Source: Icerya purchasi | Taxonomy: Eukaryota; Arthropoda; Insecta; Hemiptera; Monophlebidae | Reading direction: 5' to 3' | DNA length: 64,000 nt | NCBI GenBank assembly: GCA_039619475.1 | Contig: CM077116.1 | Coordinates: 379,490,188-379,554,187, forward strand | Shown: positions 36,002-48,049 of the stretch, one piece after another | How the letters are laid out: the number at the start of each line of letters is the position of its first letter | How positions within the stretch are numbered: position 1 is the stretch's first letter | Made by a program: the position numbers and the translations under genes | The notes under the pieces: model-generated | Database searches by the model: none | Seen by the model: the letters and a program-made list of their open reading frames with translations, nothing else | Told to the model about the DNA's origin: nothing

Positions 36002-36384
36002 TTTTTTTCTTTTTCTATTATTTTACCTTTTTTTTTTTTTTTCTTACATTAAAGTCTTTGTCCAGTGTGGCTGTGACTACCTCCTTTTTCTCATAATGCA
36101 TTGTGAGCATTGCCAGGCAACTGTGGTCATAATGTGAGATAAAAATATTTATCTATTGTTTCTTTTGCTCCTTTTTCCAGAATGAAAAAATCTTGCTTGT
36201 TTCTGTTTGTTTCATTGAGCATTGTGGACACTGCCAGCAGTTGCGGCCATAATGTAGAATGAATGAAATTTCTCTTCCTGAATTTTCTATTATTAGTATT
36301 TTTTAATATCTAGTCGTGTAGTAGTTTGCTGGCCAAATGAACTGTTCTGTTCGGGCCAAAAAAAAAAAATAAAAATAAAAAAAA
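36002..36384 (+). repeat. Composite insert 20
   Basis: Last of the TTAAAGTC, TTTTACCTTTT group. Confidence 0.93.
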
Positions 36385-38368
36385 GTGGAAGTCCTTAAGA
36401 CATCATTCGAAAATATTCGACTGCACAAAGAATTCTCAGGTAAGGAAAAAATATTCGATTTTCTGGTATTAGATGTGTAGCGTCTCGGAACGCGGTGGAG
36501 GCTTTACAGGCACTACCGACCGCTTTCCATACCAAACGTTCTGAGGCTTTTCAAGCACTACAGACAGCTGTCCTCTTGGAACGTGCGGAGGCTTTACAGA
36601 CACTACCGACAACTTTCCAAAGAGGCAACACTACTCTCTATTTACAAAAGTTGAAGTCCTTAAGGCATCATTTGAAAATATTCGACTGCACAAAGAATTC
36701 TCAGGTAAGGAAAAAATATTCGATTTTCTGGTATTAGATGTGTAGCGTCTCGGAACGCGGCGGAGGTTTTACAGGCACTACCGGCCGCTTTCCATACCAA
36801 ACGTTCTGAGGCTTTTCAAGCACTACAGACAGCTTTCTTCTCGGAACGTGTGGAGGCTTTATAGGCACTACCGACATATTTCCGAAGAGGCAACACTACT
36901 CTCTATATACAAAAGTTGAAGTCCTTAAGACATCATTTGAAAATATTCGACTGCACAAAGAATTCTCAGGTAAGGAAAAAATATTCGATTTTCTGGTATT
37001 AGATGTGTAGTGTCTCGGAACGCGGCGGAGGCTTTACAGGCACTACCGACCGCTTTCCATACCAAACGTTCTGAGGCTTTTCAAGCACTACAGACAGCTT
37101 TCTTCTCGGGACGTGTGGAGGCTTTACAGGCACTACCGACAACTTTCCGAAGAGGCAACACTACTCTCTATATACAAAAGTTGAAGTCCTTAAGACATCA
37201 TTCGAAAATATTCGACTGCACAAAGAATTCTCAGGTAAGGAAAAAATATTCGATTTTCTGGTATTAGATGTGTAGCGTCTCGGAACGCGGCGGAGGCTTT
37301 ACAGGCACTACCGACCGCTTTCCATACCAAACGTTCTGAGGCTTTTCAAGCACTACAGACAGCTTTCTTCTCGGGACGTGTGGAGGCTTTACAGGCACTA
37401 CCGACAATTTTCCAAAGAGGCAACACTACTCTCTATATACAAAAGTTGAAGTCCTTAAGACATCATTCGAAAATATTCGACTGCACAAAGAATTCTCAGG
37501 TAAGGAAAAAATATTCGATATTCTGGTATTAGATGTGTAGCGTCTCGGAACGCGGCGGAGGCTTTACAGGCACTACCGACCGCTTTCCATACCAAACGTT
37601 CTGAGGCTTTTCAAGCACAACAGACAGCTTTCTTCTCGGGACGTGTGGAGGTTTTACAGGCACTACCGACAACTTTCCAAAGAGGCAACACTACTCTCTA
37701 TATACAAACGTTGAAGTCCTTAAGACATCATTCGAAAATATTCGACTGCACAAAGAATTCTCAGGTAAGGAAAAAATATTCGATTTTCTGGTATTAGATG
37801 TGTAGTGTCTCGGAACGCGGCGGAGGCTTTACAGGCACTACCGACCGCTTTCCATACCAAACGTTCTGAGGCTTTTCAAGCACTACAGACAGCTTTCTTC
37901 TCGGGACGTGTGGAGGCTTTACAGGCACTACCGACAACTTTCCGAAGAGGCAACACTACTCTCTATATACAAAAGTTGAAGTCCTTAAGACATCATTCGA
38001 AAATATTCGACTGCACAAAGAATTCTCAGGTAAGGAAAAAATATTCGATTTTCTGGTATTAGATGTGTAGCGTCTCGGAACGCGGCGGAGGCTTTACAGG
38101 CACTACCGACCGCTTTCCATACCAAACGTTCTGAGGCTTTTCAAGCACTACAGGCAGCTTTCTTCTCGGGACGTGTGGAGGCTTTACAGGCACTACCGAC
38201 AACTTTCCAAAGAGGCAACACTACTCTCTATATACAAAAGTTGAAGTCCTTAAGACATCATTTGAAAATATTCGACTGCACAAAGAATTCTCAGGTAAGG
38301 AAAAAATATTCGATTTTCTGGTATTAGATGTGTAGCGTCTCCGCGGCTTTACAGGCACTACCGATCGC
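36385..38368 (+). repeat. Monomer run, 7 copies (heads 36481 to 38071)
   Basis: 36481 repeats the CGCGGTGG marker of 34115 at 2366 bp. 37276 ends with CGATATTCTGG. 37541 has GCACAACAGAC and ACAAACGTTG. 38071 has CTACAGGCAGC. Confidence 0.93.
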
Positions 38369-38749
38369 TTTTTTTCTTTCTCTATTATTTTACTTTTTTT
38401 TTTTTTTCTTACATTGAAGTCTTTGTCCAGTGTGGCTGTGACTACCTCCTTTTTCTCATAATGCATTGTGAGCATTGCCAGGCAACTGTGGTCATAATGT
38501 GAGATAAAAATATTTATCTATTGTTTCTTTTGCTCCTTTTTCCAGAATGAAAAAATCTTGCTTGTTTCTGTTTGTTTCATTGAGCATTGTGGACACTGCC
38601 AGCAGTTGCGGCCATAATGTAGAATGAATGAAATTTCTCTTCCTGAATTTTCTATTATTAGTATTTTTTAATATCTAGTCGTGTAGTAGTTTGCTGGCCA
38701 AATGAACTGTTCTGTTCGGGCCAAAAAAAAAAAAAAAAAATAAAAAAAA
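38369..38749 (+). repeat. Composite insert 21
   Basis: TTGAAGTC and GCCAGCAG form, but with a long A run of one interruption, a combination shared with insert 23. Confidence 0.93.
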
Positions 38750-39673
38750 GTGGAAGTCCTTAAGACATCATTCGAAAATATTCGACTGCACAAAGAATTC
38801 TCAGGTAAGGAAAAAATATTCGATTTTCTGGTATTAGATGTGTAGCGTCTCGGAACGCGGCGGAGGCTTTACAGGCACTACCGACCGCTTTCCATACCAA
38901 ACGTTCTGAGGCTTTTCAAGCACTACAGACAGCTTTCTTCTCGGGACGTGTGGAGGCTTTACAGGCACTACCGACAATTTTCCAAAGAGGCAACACTACT
39001 CTCTATATACAAAAGTTGAAGTCCTTAAGACATCATTCGAAAATATTCGACTGCACAAAGAATTCTCAGGTAAGGAAAAAATATTCGATTTTCTGGTATT
39101 AGATGTGTAGCGTCTCGGAACGCGGCGGAGGCTTTACAGGCACTACCGACCGCTTTCCATACCAAACGTTCTGAGGCTTTTCAAGCACTACAGACAGCTT
39201 TCTTCTCGGGACGTGTGGAGGCTTTACAGGCACTACCGACAACTTTCCAAAGAGGCAACACTACTCTCTATATACAAAAGTTGAAGTCCTTAAGACATCA
39301 TTCGAAAATATTCGACTGCACAAAGAATTCTCAGGTAAGGAAAAAATATTCGATATTCTGGTATTAGATGTGTAGCGTCTCCGAACGCGGCGGAGGCTTT
39401 ACAGGCACTACCGACCGCTTTCCATACCAAACGTTCTGAGGCTTTTCAAGCACTACAGACAGCTTTCTTCTCGGGACGTGTGGAGGCTTTACAGGCACTA
39501 CTGACAACTTTCCGAAAAGGCAACACTACTCTCTATATACAAAAGTTGAAGTCCTTAAGACATCATTTGAAAATATTCGACTGCACAAAGAATTCTCAGG
39601 TAAGGAAAAAATATTCGATTTTCTGGTATTAGATGTGTAGCGTCTCCGCGGCTTTACAGGCACTACCGATCGC
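38750..39673 (+). repeat. Monomer run, 3 copies (heads 38846, 39111, 39376)
   Basis: 38846 has CGACAATTTTCC. 39111 ends with CGATATTCTGG. 39376 has head CGTCTCCGAACG, CACTACTGAC and CGAAAAGGC. Confidence 0.93.
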
Positions 39674-40055
39674 TTTTTTTCTTTCTCTATTATTTTACTT
39701 TTTTTTTTTTTTTCTTACATTGAAGTCTTTGTCCAGTGTGGCTGTGACTACCTCCTTTTTCTCATAATGCATTGTGAGCATTGCCAGGCAACTGTGGTCA
39801 TAATGTGAGATAAAAATATTTATCTATTGTTTCTTTTGCTCCTTTTTCCAGAATGAAAAAATCTTGCTTGTTTCTGTTTGTTTCATTGAGCATTGTGGAC
39901 ACTGCCAGCAGTTGCGGCCATAATGTAGAATGAATGAAATTTCTCTTCCTGAATTTTCTATTATTAGTATTTTTTAATATCTAGTCGTGTAGTAGTTTGC
40001 TGGCCAAATGAACTGTTCTGTTCGGGCCAAAAAAAAAAAATAAAAATAAAAAAAA
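39674..40055 (+). repeat. Composite insert 22
   Basis: Common form with the twice-interrupted A tract. The retained tail reads CGACTACACAAAG (others CGACTGCAC). Confidence 0.93.
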
Positions 40056-40449
40056 GTGGAAGTCCTTAAGACATCATTCGAAAATATTCGACTACACAAA
40101 GAATTCTCAGGTAAGGAAAAAATATTCGATTTTCTGGTATTAGATGTGTAGCGTCTCGGAACGCGGCGGAGGCTTTACAGGCACTACCGACCGCTTTCCA
40201 TACCAAACGTTCTGAGGCTTTTCAAGCACTACAGGCAGCTTTCTTCTCGGGACGTGTGGAGGCTTTACAGGCACTACCGACAACTTTCCAAAGAGGCAAC
40301 ACTACTCTCTATATACAAAAGTTGAAGTCCTTAAGACATCATTTGAAAATATTCGACTGCACAAAGAATTCTCAGGTAAGGAAAAAATATTCGATTTTCT
40401 GGTATTAGATGTGTAGCGTCTCCGCGGCTTTACAGGCACTACCGATCGC
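40056..40449 (+). repeat. Monomer run, 1 copy (head 40152)
   Basis: The single monomer has CTACAGGCAGC like 38071, 2081 bp upstream. Confidence 0.93.
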
Positions 40450-40830
40450 TTTTTTTCTTTCTCTATTATTTTACTTTTTTTTTTTTTTCTTACATTGAAG
40501 TCTTTGTCCAGTGTGGCTGTGACTACCTCCTTTTTCTCATAATGCATTGTGAGCATTGCCAGGCAACTGTGGTCATAATGTGAGATAAAAATATTTATCT
40601 ATTGTTTCTTTTGCTCCTTTTTCCAGAATGAAAAAATCTTGCTTGTTTCTGTTTGTTTCATTGAGCATTGTGGACACTGCCAGCAGTTGCGGCCATAATG
40701 TAGAATGAATGAAATTTCTCTTCCTGAATTTTCTATTATTAGTATTTTTTAATATCTAGTCGTGTAGTAGTTTGCTGGCCAAATGAACTGTTCTGATCGG
40801 GCCAAAAAAAAAAAAAAAAAATAAAAAAAA
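40450..40830 (+). repeat. Composite insert 23 (last of the left arm)
   Basis: Long A run form; private change GTTCTGATCGGGCC (others CTGTTCGGGCC). It ends 547 bp before the strand switch. Confidence 0.93.
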
Positions 40831-41377
40831 GTGGAAGTCCTTAAGACATCATTCGAAAATATTCGACTGCACAAAGAATTCTCAGGTAAGGAAAAAATAT
40901 TCGATTTTCTGGTATTAGATGTGTAGCGTCTCGGAACGCGGCGGAGGCTTTACAGGCACTACCGACCGCTTTCCATACCAAACGTTCTGAGGCTTTTCAA
41001 GCACTACAGACAGCTTTCTTCTCGGGACGTGTGGAGGCTTTACAGGCACTACCGACAACTTGCCAAAGAGGCAACACTACTCTCTATATACAAAAGTTGA
41101 AGTCCTTAAGACATCATTCGAAAATATTCGACTGCACAAAGAATTCTCAGGTAAGGAAAAAATATTCGATATTCTGGTATTAGATGTGTAGCGTCTCCGA
41201 ACGCGGCGGAGGCTTTACAGGCACTACCGACCGCTTTCCGTACCAAACGTTCTGAGGCTTTTCAAGCACTACAGACAGCTTTCTTCTCGGGACGTGTGGA
41301 GGCTTTACAGGCACTACCGAACACTTTCCGAAAAGGCAACACTACTCTCTATATACAAAAGTTGAAGTCCCTAAGAC
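40831..41377 (+). repeat. Terminal left-arm monomers, one complete and one truncated
   Basis: 40927 is complete, with CAACTTGCC and CGATATTCTGG. 41192-41377 is cut at offset 186, after GTCCCTAAGAC. It has head CGTCTCCGAACG, CCGTACC and CCGAACACTTTCC. Confidence 0.92.
41312..41377. other. 66-bp asymmetric centre of the strand-switch
   Basis: Left monomer offsets 1-120 (41192-41311) are inverted relative to 41378-41497 (right monomer offsets 120-1). Left offsets 121-186 have no partner and form the spacer between the inverted arms. The join is AAGAC followed by CCTGTAAAGCC. No microhomology or filler is visible. Confidence 0.88.
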
Positions 41378-44300
41378 CCTGTAAAGCCTCCACACGTCCC
41401 GAGAAGAAAGCTGTCTGTAGTGCTTGAAAAGCCTCAGAATGTTTGGTATGGAAAGCGGTCGGTAGTGCCTGTAAAGCCTCCGCCGCGTTCCGAGACGCTA
41501 CACATCTAATACCAGAAAATCGAATATTTTTTCCTTACCTGAGAATTCTTTGTGCAGTCGAATATTTTCGAATGAAGTCTTAACGACTTCAACTTTTGTA
41601 TATAGAGAGTAGTGTTGCCTCTTCGGAAAGTTGTCAGTAGTGCCTGTAAAGCCTCCACACGTCCCGAGAAGAAAGCTGTCTGTAGTGCTTGAAAAGCCTC
41701 AGAACGTTTGGTATGGAAAGCGGTCGGTAGTGCCTGTAAAGCCTCCGCCGCGTTCCAAGACACTACACATCTAATACCAGAAAATCGAATATTTTTTCCT
41801 TACCTGAGAATTCTTTGTGCAGTCGAATATTTTCGAATGATGTCTTAAGGACGTCAACTTTTGTATATAGAGAGTAGTGTTGCCTCTTCGGAAAGTTGTC
41901 GGTAGTGCCTGTAAAGCCTCCACACGTCCCGAGAAGAAAGCTGTCTGTAGTGCTTGAAAAGCCTCAGAACGTTTGGTATGGAAAGCGGTCGGTAGTGCCT
42001 GTAAAGCCTCCGCCGCGTTCCGAGACACTACACATCTAATACCAGAAAATCGAATATTTTTTCCTTACCTGAGAATTCTTTGTGCAGTCGAATATTTTCA
42101 AATGATGTCTTAAGGACTTCAACTTTTGTATATAGAGAGTAGTGTTGACTCTTTGGAAAGTTGTCGGTAGTCCTTTAAAGCCTCCACACGTCCCGAAAAG
42201 AAAGCTGTCTGTAGTGCTTGAAAAGCCTCAGAACGTTTGGTATGGAAAGCGGTCGGTAGTGCCTGTAAAGCCTCCGCCGCGTTCCGAGACGCTACACATC
42301 TAATACCAGAATATCGAATATTTTTTCCTTACCTGAGAATTCTTTGTGCAGTCGAATATTTTCGAATGATGTCTTAGGGACTTCAACTTTTGTATATAGA
42401 GAGTAGTGTTGCCTCTTCGGAAATATGTCGGTAGTTCCTATAAAGCCTCCACACGTTCCGAGAAGAAAGTTGTCTGTAGTGCTTGAAAAGCCTCAGAACG
42501 TTTGGTATGGAAAGCGGTCGGTAGTGCCTGTAAAGCCTCCGCCGCGTTCCGAGACGCTACACATCTAATACCAGAAAATCGAATATTTTTTCCTTACCTG
42601 AGATTTCTTTGTGCAGTCGAATATTTTCGAATGATGTCTTAAGGACTTCCACTTTTGTATATAGAGAGTAGTGTTGCCTCTTTGGAAAGTGGTCGGTAGT
42701 GCCTGTAAAGCCTCCACACGTCCCGAGAAGAAAGCTGTCTGTAGTGCTTGAAAAGCCTCAGAACATTTGGTATGGAAAGCGGTCGGGAGTGCCTGTAAAG
42801 CCTCTGCCGCGTCCCGAGACGCTACACATCTAATACCAGAAAATCGAATATTTTTTCCTTACCTGAGAATTCTTTGTGCAGTCGAATATTTTCGAATGAA
42901 CTCTTAAGGACTTCAACTTTTGTATATAGAGAGTAGTGTTGCCTCTTCGGAAAGTTGTCTGTAGTGCCTGTAAAGCCTCCACACGTCCCGAGAAGAAAGC
43001 TGTCTGTAGTGCTTGAAAAGCCTCAGAACGTTTGGTATGGAAAGCGGTCGGTAGTGCCTGTAAAGCCTCCGCCGCGTTCCGAGACGCTACACATCTAATA
43101 CCAGAATATCGAATATTTTTTCCTTACCTGAGAATTCTTTGTGCAGTCGAATATTTTCGAATGATGTCTTAAGGACTTCAACTTTTGTATATAGAGAGTA
43201 GTGTTGCCTCTTTGGAAAGTTGTCTGTAGTGCCTGTAAAGCCTCCACACGTCCCGAGAAGAAAGCTGTCTGTAGTGCTTGAAAAGCCTCAGTACGTTTGG
43301 TATGGAAAGCGGTCGGTAGTGCCTGTAAAGCCTCCGCCGCGTTCCGAGACGCTACACATCTAATACCAGAATATGGAATATTTTTTCCTTACCTGAGAAT
43401 TCTTTGTGCAGTCGAATATTTTCAAATGATGTCTTAAGGACTTCAACTTTTGTATATAGAGAGTAGTGTTGCCTCTTTGGAAAGTTGTCGGTAGTGCCTG
43501 TAAAGCCTCCGCACGTTCCAAGAGGAAAGCTGTCTGTAGTGCTTGAATAGCCTCAGAACGTTTGGTATGGAAAGCGGTCGGTAGTGCCTGTAAAGCCTCC
43601 GCCGCGTTCCGAGACACTACACATCTAATACCAGAAAATCGAATATTTTTTCCTTACCTGAGAATTCTTTGTGCAGTCGAATATTTTCAAATGATGTCTT
43701 AAGGACTTCAACTTTTGTATATAGAGAGTAGTGTTGACTCTTTGGAAAGTTGTCGGTAGTCCTTTAAAGCCTCCACACGTCCCGAAAAGAAAGCTGTCTG
43801 TAGTGCTTGAAAAGCCTCAGAACGTTTGGTATGGAAAGCGGTCGGTAGTGCCTGTAAAGCCTCCGCCGCGTTCCGAGACGCTACACATCTAATACCAGAA
43901 TATCGAATATTTTTTCCTTACCTGAGAATTCTTTGTGCAGTCGAATATTTTCGAATGATGTCTTAGGGACTTCAACTTTTGTATATAGAGAGTAGTGTTG
44001 CCTCTTCGGAAATATGTCGGTAGTTCCTATAAAGCCTCCACACGTTCCGAGAAGAAAGTTGTCACTAGTGCTTGAAAAGCCTCAGAACGTTTGGTATGGA
44101 AAGCGGTCGGTAGTGCCTGTAAAGCCTCCGCCGCGTTCCGAGACGCTACACATCTAATACCAGAAAATCGAATATTTTTTCCTTACCTGAGATTTCTTTG
44201 TGCAGTCGAATATTTTCGAATGATGTCTTAAGGACTTCCACTTTTGTATATAGAGAGTAGTGTTGCCTCTTTGGAAAGTTGTCGGTAGTGCCTGTAAAGC

Positions 44301-46891
44301 CTCCACACGTCCCGAGAAGAAAGCTGTCTGTAGTGCTTGAAAAGCCTCAAAACGTTTGGTATGGAAAGCGGTCGGTAGTGCCTGTAAAGCCTCCGCCGCG
44401 TTCCGAGACGCTACACATCTAATACCAGAAAATCGAATATTTTTTCCTTACCTGAGAATTCTTTGTGCAGTCGAATATTTTCAAATGATGCCTTAAGGAC
44501 TTCAACTTTTGTAAATAGAGAGTAGTGTTGCCTCTTTGGAAAGTTGTCGGTAGTGTCTGTAAAGCCTCCACACGTTCCAAGAGGACAGCTGTCTGTAGTG
44601 CTTGAAAAGCCTCAGAACGTTTGGTATGGAAAGCGGTCGGTAGTGCCTGTAAAGCCTCCGCCGCGTTCCGAGACACTACACATCTAATACCAGAAAATCG
44701 AATATTTTTTCCTTACCTGAGAATTCTTTGTGCAGTCGAATATTTTCAAATGATGTCTTAAGGACTTCAACTTTTGTATATAGAGAGTAGTGTTGCCTCT
44801 TTGGAAAGTTGTCGGTAGTGCCTGTAAAGCCTCCACACGTCCCGAGAAGAAAGCTGTCTGTAGTGCTTGAAAAGCCTCAGAACGTTTGGTATGGAAAGCG
44901 GTCGGTAGTGCCTGTAAAGCCTCCGCCGCGTTCCGAGACGCTACACATCTAATACCAGAATATCGAATATTTTTTCCTTACCTGAGAATTCTTTGTGCAG
45001 TCGAATATTTTCGAATGATGTCTTAGGGACTTCAACTTTTGTATATAGAGAGTAGTGTTGCCTCTTCGGAAATATGTCGGTAGTGCCTATAAAGCCTCCA
45101 CACGTCCCGAGAAGAAAGCTGTCTGTAGTGCTTGAAAAGCCTCAGAACGTTTGGTATGGAAAGCAGTCGGTAGTGCCTGTAAAGCCTCCGCCGCGTTCCG
45201 AGACGCTACACATCTAATACCAGAAAATCGAATATTTTTTCCTTACCTGAGAATTCTTTGTGCAGTCGAATATTTTCGAATGATGTCTTAAGGACTTCAA
45301 CTTTTGTATATAGAGAGTAGTGTTGCATCTTCGGAAAGTTGTCTGTAGTGCCTGTAAAACCTCCACACGTCCCGAGAAGAAAGCTGTCTGTAGTGCTTGA
45401 AAAGTCTCAGAACGTTTGGTATGGAAAGCGGTCGGTAGTGCCTGTAAAGCCTCCGCCGCGTTCCGAGACGCTACACATCTAATACCAGAAAATCGAATAT
45501 TTTTTCCTTACCTGAGAATTCTTTGTGCAGTCGAATATTTTCGAATGATGTCTTAAGGACTTCAACTTTTGTATATAGAGAGTAGTGTTGCCTCTTCGGA
45601 AAGTTGTCTGTAGTGCCTGTAAAGCCTCCACACGTCCCGAGAAGAAAGCTGTCTGTAGTGCTTGAAAAGCCTCAGAACGTTTGGTATGGAAAGCGGTCGG
45701 TAGTGCCTGTAAAGCCTCCGCCGCGTTCCGAGACGCTACACATCTAATACCACAATATCGAATATTTTTTCCTTACCTGAGAATTCTTTGTGCAGTCGAA
45801 TATTTTCGAATGATGTCTTAAGGACTTCAACTTTTGTATATAGAGAGTAGTGTTGCCTCTTTGGAAAATTGTCGGTAGTGCCTGTAAAGCCTCCACACGT
45901 CCCGAGAAGAAAGCTGTCTGTAGTGCTTGAAAAGCCTCAGAACGTTTGGTATGGAAAGCGGTCGGTAGTGCCTGTAAAGCCTCCGCCGCGTTCCGAGACG
46001 CTACACATCTAATACCAGAAAATCGAATATTTTTTCCTTACCTGAGAATTCTTTGTGCAGTCGAATATTTTCAAATGATGTCTTAAGGACTTCAACTTTT
46101 GTATATAGAGAGTAGTGTTGCCTCTTCGGAAATATGTCGGTAGTGCCTATAAAGCCTCCACACGTCCCGAGACGAAAGCTGTCTGTAGTGCTTGAAAAGC
46201 CTCAGAACGTTTGGTATGGAAAGCGGTCGGTAGTGCCTGTAAAGCCTCCGCCGCGTTCCGAGACGCTACACATCTAATACCAGAAAATCGAATATTTTTT
46301 CCTTACCTGAGAATTCTTTGTGCAGTCGAATATTTTCGAATGATGTCTTAAGGACTTCAACTTTTGTATATAGAGAGTAGTGTTGCCTCCTCGGAAAGTT
46401 GTCTGTAGTGCCTGTAAAGCCTCCACACGTCCCGAGAAGAAAGCTGTCTGTAGTGCTTGAAAAGTCTCAGAACGTTTGGTATGGAAAGCGGTCGGTAGTG
46501 CCTGTAAAGCCTCCGCCGCGTTCCGAGACGCTACACATCTAATACCACAATATCGAATATTTTTTCCTTACCTGAGAATTCTTTGTGCAGTCGAATATTT
46601 TCGAATGATGTCTTAAGGACTTCAACTTTTGTATATAGAGAGTAGTGTTGCCTCTTTGGAAAATTGTCGGTAGTGCCTGTAAAGCCTCCACACGTCCCGA
46701 GAAGAAAGCTGTCTGTAGTGCTTGAAAAGCCTCAGAACGTTTGGTATGGAAAGCGGTCGGTAGTGCCTGTAAAGCCTCCGCCGCGTTCCGAGACGCTACA
46801 CATCTAATACCAGAAAATCGAATATTTTTTCCTTACCTGAGAATTCTTTGTGCAGTCGAATATTTTCGAATGATGTCTTAAGGACTTCCAC
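41378..46891 (-). repeat. Right-arm monomer run, truncated copy plus 20 complete copies
   Basis: 41378-41497 is a monomer cut at offset 120. Complete heads run from 41762 to 46795. Those ending at 42291 and 43880 are 264 bp and carry GTCCTTTAAAGCC (others GTGCCTGTAAAGCC). EcoRI is lost near 42601 and 44190 (GAGATTTCTTTG). Composite-adjacent type TTGTAAATAG occurs at about 44512 although no composite is near. TACCACAATATCG occurs near 45751 and 46546. This is the longest insert-free stretch of the window. Confidence 0.93.
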
Positions 46892-47273
46892 TTTTTTTTA
46901 TTTTTATTTTTTTTTTTTGGCCCGAACAGAACAGTTCATTTGGCCAGCAAACTACTACACGACTAGATATTAAAAAATACTAATAATAGAAAATTCAGGA
47001 AGAGAAATTTCATTCATTCTACATTATGGCCGCAACTGCTGGCAGTGTCCACAATGCTCAATGAAACAAACAGAAACAAGCAAGATTTTTTCATTCTGGA
47101 AAAAGGAGCAAAAGAAACAATAGATAAATATTTTTATCTCACATTATGACCACAGTTGCCTGGCAATGCTCACAATGCATTATGAGAAAAAGGAGGTAGT
47201 CACAGCCACACTGGACAAAGACTTCAATGTAAGAAAAAAAAAAAAAAACTAAAATAATAGAGAAAGAAAAAAA
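46892..47273 (-). repeat. Composite insert 24 (first of the right arm)
   Basis: TTGAAGTC and GCCAGCAG form. Private changes are AAAACTAAAATAAT (others AAAAGTAAAATAAT) and GGTAATGCC in the adjacent composite head. Confidence 0.93.
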
Positions 47274-47667
47274 GCGATCGGTAATGCCTGTAAAGCCGCG
47301 GAGACGCTACACATCTAATACCAGAAAATCGAATATTTTTTCCTTACCTGAGAATTCTTTGTGCAGTCGAATATTTTCAAATGATGTCTTAAGGACTTCA
47401 ACTTTTGTATATAGAGAGTAGTGTTGCCTCTTTGGAAAGTTGTCGGTAGTGCCTGTAAAGCCTCCACACGTCCCGAGAAGAAAGCTGCCTGTAGTGCTTG
47501 AAAAGCCTCAGAACGTTTGGTATGGAAAGCGGTCGGTAGTGCCTGTAAAGCCTCCGCCGCGTTCCGAGACGCTACACATCTAATACCAGAAAATCGAATA
47601 TTTTTTCCTTACCTGAGAATTCTTTGTGCAGTCGAATATTTTCGAATGATGTCTTAAGGACTTCCAC
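47274..47667 (-). repeat. Monomer run, 1 copy (head 47571)
   Basis: Monomer with AGCTGCCTGTAG, the inverted form of the CTACAGGCAGC marker of left-arm monomers 38071 and 40152, and in the same position between two composites as 40152. Confidence 0.93.
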
Positions 47668-48049
47668 TTTTTTTTATTTTTATTTTTTTTTTTTGGCCCG
47701 AACAGAACAGTTCATTTGGCCAGCAAACTACTACACGACTAGATATTAAAAAATACTAATAATAGAAAATTCAGGAAGAGAAATTTCATTCATTCTACAT
47801 TATGGCCGCAACTGCTGGCAGTGTCCACAATGCTCAATGAAACAAACAGAAACAAGCAAGATTTTTTCATTCTGGAAAAAGGAGCAAAAGAAACAATAGA
47901 TAAATATTTTTATCTCACATTATGACCACAGTTGCCTGGCAATGCTCACAATGCATTATGAGAAAAAGGAGGTAGTCACAGCCACACTGGACAAAGACTT
48001 CAATGTAAGAAAAAAAAAAAAAAAGTAAAATAATAGAGAAAGAAAAAAA
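47668..48049 (-). repeat. Composite insert 25
   Basis: Common form with no private change noticed. Confidence 0.93.

Larger units (their letters stand above)
1..41377 (+). repeat. Satellite array, left arm (265-bp monomer plus composite units)
   Basis: A continuous head-to-tail array in one orientation. I set the monomer start at the CGTCTCGG (or TGTCTCGG) head just after AGATGTGTAG. Successive heads are 265 bp apart, for example 2403, 2668, 2933, 3198, 3463. Monomer layout by offset: 1-137, three 45-bp sub-repeats; 138-265, a unique part with TATATACAAAAG, GTCCTTAAGACATC, an EcoRI site GAATTC, the donor-like CTCAGGTAAGG and ATTCGATTTTCTGG. About 109 complete monomers and 23 inserts were counted by hand. 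No non-repeat DNA is present. The family is not recognised. Confidence 0.97.
40831..41858. repeat. Inverted repeat with about 480-bp arms around the junction
   Basis: Left arm 40831-41311 pairs in inverted orientation with right arm 41378-41858 across the 66-bp spacer. Beyond this, insert 23 on the left faces plain monomers on the right, so collinear pairing stops. The arms differ by several bases (for example AACGTTCTG on the left against AACATTCTG in the right reading), so this is not an exact mirror. Confidence 0.8.
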
